A DNA stretch of 64,000 nt from NCBI GenBank assembly GCA_032690845.1, contig CM064426.1:46144508-46208507 (forward strand). Direction: 5' to 3'. The notes below the pieces were generated by a model. That model did no database searches. It was given only the letters and a program-made list of their open reading frames with translations, and was not told the DNA's origin. The first letter of the stretch is position 1; every line of letters begins with the position of its first letter. Below are positions 57,380 through 64,000 of the stretch, piece after piece. The position numbers and the translations under genes are program-made. Source of the DNA: Eleusine coracana subsp. coracana (taxonomy: Eukaryota > Streptophyta > Magnoliopsida > Poales > Poaceae).

Positions 57380-59165
57380 TTGTTTGCTGCCGTTGCGTCT
57401 CTGCGCGTCCGCGATGCGTATGAGGGAGCCGCCACGACTGCATGGCATCCCCACCCAGCCGCATCACGTGCTTCTCCGATGCCCACATGGGACCCGACCC
57501 CGACGCGGCTATGGTGCGCCCCGTGATGATGTGGGCCTGTTCCGCTTCACTAGGTGTCCCGCTTTGGAAGTCATCAACACTGTCTCTACCGCTCTCCGCT
57601 GTCTGATGCACAACAGAGTCCAGACGTCGCCACTCCCTACACCGCAGCTGAGTATATTTTTCAAAGTACATAGCAACCCACGGGTACGTTGCTAGGTAAT
57701 TGTTTATAGATTTCCTTTTGTTGGTTGCAATGACGCCTAAAGCTAGTTGAGTGCAGAACAGCTTCAATGCAGCAGGATTTATTTAATATCTGGTAACAAT
57801 TGATTACGAATTCGACCATATACTGGTTGCAAAAGTTGTAGATATATATTTTATCTTTCTAACAAAACTGGTGTCACCCAATTACGGTTAGCGGTTTGGG
57901 AGCATATTGTGATTTCAGTTCTGCTGTTACCGATTACAGATTCTTTATCATAATCTTTTTATTTAATTTTGACTACCTTTTTAAGGTGCAATACCAAAAC
58001 CAGTAGTAAAAATTATTTGCATCACTGGATTTAGTAGATGGGAAGCTATGGTCAGAATAGTGACTCAGTGGGTTTGTTTTTAGTCTTTTTTTTCTTAAAA
58101 AATAGATTTACATGAGAGTTCCATGGACCTTCTTAGGTGTTCCTAGAATTTTTCTAAGTGTATCTTACATTCTTCAGGCTTGAACGGTACCAGTGTCAAG
58201 AGGGCCTCTTTTAAGTGTTTGACGAAATTAGTTAAGGCAAGTGCAATGACGAGTCTCTATATATGTGATGTGGATATGACTTTGGTTTTATGCCGCTCTC
58301 CTTGATTATGCTCATTCATTAATGTTATTCTCTTACTATCATTGCTTCATGTCTTTTATGTCAATCTTGAAGTTTCATGTGTTTCTTTTTCATATCATTG
58401 AAATGCCGGGGTTTGTATAAACACCGGTTGTTCAATTTGGTTCCTATATTCAGATTCCTGTAAATAAGTGCTGGCCCCACTTGTGACGGAAACTACTATT
58501 TCATTGTTGAAGTCAAGAGAGATGTTTTATTGATTCTAGATTTATGTGGTTCAAGTGTTTTCATTTTTCTTCTGGTTCTGAATTTTACTTGCTGAGTGTT
58601 TTTACTCACTCTTGTGTTTATTTGGTTTTAGGTATCCACTGTTCACACATGCATGGGAGGGAAATAACTACTTTGTTGAGAACACGCACATTCTTTAATC
58701 ATTAGTCAATAATCTAGATCATTAGAGTTGAATAATTATTTTGTCTTTGAACTAGATGTGGTAAAACTTCATTTAGTTGATTATGGTCTTTTGATGGTTA
58801 GGATACCTATTCATATCTATTGTGCATTACTTGTCTGCACACAGACGGTCACAATTCTAGGGGAGACTCTACTGAAATTTCTAATATTTCTGTTCTTAGT
58901 GTAATTATAGGTACTTTGTAGTAACTTCTAGAGGTTGATACATGGGACGTCACATTCAATGTGAGCTATTAGATTCTGCAACTGCGGTTGTGAATGTGCA
59001 TCCTTAAGAAAAAACAAACCAAGACTTGCGAACTGAAGGGATTGTTAGCATACACAGGATCTGCTACTAGTGAACTGCTATAAAAAAATGTGAGTTTTTT
59101 TTATCTGGTCTAATGCCTGCTACTACATACATCCCTATTTTTTACATAAAAAGACAAGTAGTTCA
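57380..59165. other. No gene seen
   Basis: A GC-rich remnant to about 57660, then AT-rich sequence. ORFs on either strand are short and carry no motif I recognise. Confidence 0.5.
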
Positions 59166-60087
59166 GGTTGGAATGATATGGGCTTGGCCCATTAATAATA
59201 ACAATAATTCCTGAAAATCTCAAAGGCCCATTCATGAGTGGTGGGAGTATAAAGGTTTAGTCCCATATTGCTAGTGGAGGTGGATGGAGTCCAACTTATA
59301 AGGTTGGTTGCTCTAGCATCTCTTGCAACTGTGTGGATAGGAGGAAGGAAGAACACGCGCGCGCTCGCTCGCCTCGTCTCACCGGGCCGGGCGGAGCGGG
59401 GCAGACGTGGGCGATGGGCGCGGCCGCGCATCACCTGCGTGAATGGTCCGCCAAAATTCGGTCCCTTGCCTTACGGGGGCGCGACTTCCTTTTGCACTTT
59501 CTTTTTGCTGCGTATTTCATATATTTAATTATGGTAACTGACTCGGTTGCGGGACGTCCAACCCTAGCGGTTCCCACCCCCTATAAATACTTACGGGTAC
59601 CGCCACAAATCATATCACGCAAATACGTACTGGCGAACGGGAGAGCAGGTCTCCAGAACCGTCGTCCTCTATGATCCTGCACCGGGAGAGGGCGAATAAC
59701 GTTTTTGGAAAGCGCTCTACGCGACTGCTCGATCGCTTCCTCATCTTCATCAAGCTCGTCGCCACGGCTCATCTTTCTTGTCGTCTAGTCGGTCTCACCC
59801 GCCGTCGTCAACAACGTGATGGTGCTGCACGTCGTCGCCGCCTCCTCTACCCAGTCCAGAAGGAAACGTACGTACTCTCATCTCACACCATGTCTTCCAT
59901 ACTAGCTTTCGTAGTCTATTTATCTATGATGGATGTTGCTAGTATGGTACATTCTATACTTTTGTCTGGCCTAATAGATATGTCTAGATTTTACGTATAC
60001 TTGTCTAGTTCATTATGCAATCTATTAATCATACTTATGATTTATTTCTGGATTAATATAAAACTAAAAGTGCTAATTTATCCAACA
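59166..60087 (+). repeat. copia-4 5' LTR (ends approximate)
   Basis: It starts near GGTTGGAATGATATGGGC and may end at TTTATCCAACA (60077-60087), whose CCAACA is the complement of TTGG at the start. TATAAATA (59582-59589) is a clear promoter element. A GC-rich block precedes it (59350-59420). No canonical primer-binding site was found after 60087, so the end is uncertain or the site is deleted. Confidence 0.5.
59582..59589 (+). promoter_or_regulatory. copia-4 LTR TATA box
   Basis: TATAAATA in CCCCCTATAAATACTTACGG, the expected core promoter position within the LTR. Confidence 0.65.
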
Positions 60088-60120
60088 ATCCAAAAACCTT
60101 ATTGTAGGCACTTTAGTTTT

Positions 60121-60960
60121 ATGGCTGGATTTGTCGATGCACTAAGGCCAGAGAAATTCACTGGCGTGCACTTCAAAAGATGGCAAGTGAAAGTCACTCG
60201 GTGGCTTACTGCCATGAATGTGTTCTGGGTGTCCACTAGCAAACCTAAAGGCGATCTCACTACAGATCAGGAAAAGGCCTACAATGAAGCTAACATAATA
60301 TTCTTGGGCACTGTTATTGGAGTTTTGGTAGATTGACTTTAGGACATCTACATCCATCATACAGTCGCAAAGGATATGTGGGACGCTCTGATCGCTGACT
60401 ATGGTGGTTCAGATGCTAGCGCTGAATTGTATGTCATTAAGCAGTACCATGATTTTAAGATGGTAGATGGCAAATTTATCGTCGCGCGGGCTCATGAGCT
60501 ACAGTGCATAGTGAAGGAACTCGAATTGCTTAAGATTGTTGTACCTGAGAAGCTTGTGGCTGGGGGCATTATTGCCAAATTTCCTCCGACTTAGAGGGAT
60601 TTTGCCACTACTCTTAAACACAAGAGGATGAACATATCTGTCTTAGATTTGATCGCGTCTCTTGATGTTGAGGAGAAAGCTCATGAGAAGGATGGACGTT
60701 CTAAAGGTAACGAGGAAAACACTATTGCCAATATGGTGCATCAATCACAACAATCTCATGGCAGTGGTGGTAAGGGCAAGGGCAAGAACAATAAGCCTAA
60801 CCAGACCACTACCTTCAAGAAGAAGAACAAGGAGAAGGGAGCATGCTTTGTTTGCGGTTCTAATGAGCATTGGGCAAAGAAGTGTCCAAAACGCAAAGGA
60901 AGGAAGCCTCCACAGCAGAAGTCTGCGAACATGGTGACCAGTGCTGGAGAAAATAGTGGG
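60121..60960 (+). pseudogene. copia-4 gag
   Basis: The ATG at 60121 starts MAGFVDALRPEKFTGVHFKR. A UBN2-type copia Gag follows (MWDALIADYGGSDAS, YHDFKMVDGK, ERVVPEKLV-like KIVVPEKLVAGGI), then a basic linker and a CCHC knuckle (CFVCGSNEHWAKKC) at 60844. Stops in frame are TGA 60334, TAG 60340 and TAG 60592; each could have arisen by one C:G to T:A change. Confidence 0.9.
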
Positions 60961-61965
60961 TATGGTAATTTACCATATGTTTTTTCTGTATTTCAATCTA
61001 CTTGTTGGTGGCTTGATACTGGTGCTAATGTTCATGTTTGTGCTGATGCCTCTTTGTTTACTTCTTACCAGGTTGCCCGGGATTCCTCCGTCCTAATGGG
61101 GAATGGGTCACATGCTTCTGTTCATAGTGTTGGCACGGTTGAGCTGAAGTTCACTTCGGGGAAGATTGTCCAATTGAAGAACATACAACATGTCCCTTCT
61201 ATCAAGAAGGATCTCGTTAGTGGCTCCCTTTTATATAGGGATGGTTTTAAGGTAGTGCTAGAGTTGAATAAAGCTGTCGTGTCTAAGAGTGGATAATTTA
61301 TTGGTAAAGGCTATGAGTGCGGAGGCTTGTTCCGCTTTTCCCTTTCAGATTATTGTAATAAGTATGTGAACTATATTTGTGATGGTGTTAATGAGAGTGA
61401 TGCTAGTGTTTGGCATTCACGTTTATGTCATCTAAATTTTGGTTCTATGTCTCGACTGTCCAACTTGAATTTAATTCTGAATTTTTCCATTGTCAAAGGT
61501 TCTAAGTGCTCAAGTTGTGTGCATTCTAAACAATCTCGAAATCCTCACAAGGCTGTAGAGGAGAGACACTTGGCACCACTAGAACTTATACATTCAGATC
61601 TTTGTGAAATGAATGGTATATTGACTAAGGGTGGAAAAAGATATTTCATGACTTTGATTGATGATGCGACTAGATATAGCTATGTTTATTTGTTAAAAAT
61701 GAAAGATGAGGCTCTAATCTACTTTAAAATTTATAAGGCTGAAGTTGAAACTCAACTAGAGAAAAAGATCAAAAGAATTAGGTCCGATCGTGGTGGCGAT
61801 TATTTCTCAAATGTGTTTGATTTATTCTGTGCGGAACATAGTTTGATACATGAGAGGACGCCTCCCTATTCGCCCCAATCAAACGGGATTGCCGAAAGAA
61901 AGAATCGCACCTTAACTGACTTGGTTAATTCCATGTTAGACACGGCTAGATTATCTAAGGCATAG
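60961..61965 (+). pseudogene. copia-4 protease and integrase
   Basis: The protease active site is CWWLDTGANVHVCA (DTG). A TAA at 61294 interrupts shortly before the next domain (SVWHSRLCHLNF, CSSCVHSKQSR). The integrase core has IHSDLCEMNG, RIRSDRGGDYFSN and NGIAERKNRTLTD. TAG 61963 falls where a Trp is usual. The frame is unchanged throughout. Confidence 0.92.
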
Positions 61966-61980
61966 TGGGGGGAGGCTTTA

Positions 61981-64000
61981 TTGATATCATGTCATGTCCT
62001 AAATAGAGTTCCCATGAAGAATAAGGAGAAGACTCCATATGAGGAATGGATTGGTAGAAAGCCATCACTCTCTTACTTACGCACATGGGGTTGTTTGGCT
62101 AAAGTTAACGTGCCAATTAACAAGAAGCGTAAGTTGGGACCTAAAACTGTGGATTGTATCTTTCTTGGATATGCTCATCATAGCATTGCCTATAGATTTT
62201 TAGTGGTTAAATCAGAGGTGCTTGATGTTCATGTTAATTCATTAATGGAGTCTCATGATGTTACATTCTTTGAGAACATATTTCCTATGAAAGATTTACA
62301 TAGCATGTCTAGATTATCTTCTGATGTGATTGCTGAAACTACTCCTGAACCTAGTGCATTTTCTGATCATGCTGAACAGACACTTGAACCAATCCATGAG
62401 GAGATTGACAGTGAAGCTCCTAGGAGGAGCAAGAGACAAAGGACTGCAAAGTCTTTTGGTGATGATTTCACTGTTTATCTTGTGGATGACACTCCTAGAA
62501 CTATTTCAGAGGCATATGCATCTCCTGATGCAGATGACTGGAAAGAAGTTGTACATAGTGAGATGGACTCTATTCTTTCTAATGGAACTTGGGAAGTTGT
62601 CGATAGACCATATGGTTGCAAACCTGTGGGCTGCAAATGGGTGTTCAAGAAAAAGCTTAAGCCTGATGGTACTATTGACAAGTATAAGGCTCGGCTTGTG
62701 GCTAAGGGTTATACTCAGAAAGAAGGCGAAGACTTCTTTGACACTTATTCACCTGTTGCTAGATTGACCACTATTCATGTATTACTTGCTCTGGCTGACT
62801 CACATGGTCTTATCGTTCATCAGATGGACGCTAAGACAGCTTTCTTTAATGGAGAGTTGGATGAGGAAATCTATATGGATCAGCCAGATGGTTTTGTAAT
62901 AAAGGGCCAGGAAGACAAGGTGTGTAAGTTGTTAAAGTCTTTATATGGTCTGAAACAAGCTCCTAAGCAGTGGCATGAGAAATTTGATTCAACACTTCTA
63001 GCAACAGGCTATTTAGTCAATGAGGCTGATAAATGTGTGTACTACCGCCATGGTGGGGGTCAGGGAGTTATACTGTGCTTGTATGTTGATGACATACTCA
63101 TCTTTGGAACAAATCTTGATATGATCAATGAGGTCAAGGCTTTTCTGTGCCAAAGCTTTGATATGAAGGATCTGGGTGAGGTTGATGTTATCTTGAACAT
63201 CAAGCTAATCAAAGGAGAGAATAGGATTACTCTTACGCAATCTCATTATGTTGAGAAGCTCTTGAACCGTTTTGGTTACAAGGATAGCAAGTCTTCTCCA
63301 ACACCTTATGATCCCAGCTTGATCCTTCGAAAGAATAAGAGAATTGGCTGAGACCAATTAAAATATTCTCAGATAATTGGATCACTTATGTATTTAGCTA
63401 GTGCTACTAGGCCTGACATCTCGTTTGCTGTGAGCAAACTAAGCCGGTTTACTTCTTGTCCGGGAGATGATCATTGGCGTGCGCTTGAGCGGGTAATGCA
63501 CTATTTAGTTGGTACTATGGATTATGGAATTCATTATTCGGGATATCCAACAGTACTAGAGGGCTATAGTGATTCCAATTGGATATCTGATGCTGATGAG
63601 CTGTATGCCACGAGTGGATATGCATTTACTCTTGGTGGTGCTGCTATTTCATGGAGATCATGCAAACAGACCATCTTAACGAGGTCTACCATGGAAGCTG
63701 AGCTTATCGCACTAGATACAGCTACAGTTGAGGCCGATTGGCTACGTGAGCTCTTGATGGACTTGCCTATTGTTGAGAAACCTATGCTGGCAATTCTCAT
63801 GAATCATGACAATCAAACTGTGATAGTTAAAGTGAACAATTCTAAAGACAATATGAAGTCATCAAGACATATTAAGAGACGTTTGAAGTCTGTTAGGAAA
63901 ATGAGAAACTCCGGAGTCATATCAGTAGAATATATTTTAACTGGTGAGAACCTATCAGATCAATTCACCAAGGGGCTGTCACGTAATATGATAGACAGTG
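61981..64000 (+). pseudogene. copia-4 reverse transcriptase and RNase H, incomplete at window end
   Basis: Integrase C-terminus (NRVPMKNKEKTPYEEW), reverse transcriptase (CKWVFKKKLKPDG, KARLVAKGYTQKEG, HQMDAKTAFFNGEL, YGLKQAPKQWH, LYVDDILIFGTN) and RNase H (GYSDSNWISDADELYATSG, STMEAELIALDTA, SRHIKRRLKSVR, DQFTKGLS) lie in one frame. It is broken only by TGA 63349 and cut by the window edge. Confidence 0.94.

Larger units (their letters stand above)
59166..64000 (+). mobile_element. Ty1/copia element copia-4, runs off the window
   Basis: A 5' LTR-like region with a promoter is followed by a single uninterrupted-by-indel reading frame of gag, protease, integrase, reverse transcriptase and RNase H to the window end. 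Six stop codons lie in that one frame and I found no frameshift over 3.9 kb. The 3' LTR lies outside the window. Confidence 0.88.

Overview
This window comes from a flowering-plant nuclear genome, most likely a grass. Genes carry introns with GT..AG (some GC..AG) splice sites, and most of the sequence is nested Ty1/copia and Ty3/gypsy LTR retrotransposons. The short GC-rich motif arrays in two LTRs are typical of grass SIRE/Maximus-type elements. Nothing indicates bacteria, CRISPR, plasmid or organelle DNA. All splice sites and domain calls were made by eye.

Layout, left to right. The 3' end of an unrecognised host gene (1-529) is followed by a tandem array of a ~1.95-kb unit (632-7628): three full copies and one deleted copy. 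Each full copy contains a possible two-exon 91-aa ORF. Next is a probable Helitron, about 7637 to 37521. Its 3' end has a 9-bp hairpin followed by CTAG and a T. It carries two multi-exon genes whose exons join in phase with no stop: an RPA70-like OB-fold gene (14606-16310, 8 exons, 374 aa) and an Ulp1/C48-like gene that appears to have lost its catalytic triad (34937-37209, 6 exons, 299 aa). No Rep/helicase was found, so this looks like a non-autonomous, gene-carrying Helitron.

The Helitron has been invaded several times. A 6.5-kb copia element (7670-14170, TSD TTCAG) lies upstream of the RPA-like gene. A 14.7-kb Tekay/Del-type chromovirus (16316-30974, TSD ATATA, 3.9-kb LTRs) inserted directly after its stop codon. 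A SIRE-like copia 3' fragment with its LTR (about 32270-34447) lies before the Ulp1-like gene. The chromovirus carries, upstream of a gutted gag and full-length pol, two diverged copies of an extra ORF (predicted coiled coil plus acidic tail) that I do not recognise.

Right of the Helitron come another SIRE-like fragment and LTR (37522-39938) and a rearranged copia remnant containing a 5S-rRNA-like segment (39977-43320). Next are minus-strand gypsy pieces (43321-52812), consisting of an Athila/Tat-like gag with its LTR and a separate 3.7-kb LTR. These are followed by a 5'-truncated, frameshifted copia (52813 to about 56590), a gene-poor stretch with a possible host-gene fragment, and a copia element (59166-64000) that runs off the window. 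Every retrotransposon coding region is broken. The only long multi-exon reading frames that look intact are the Helitron genes, the array ORFs and the truncated first gene.
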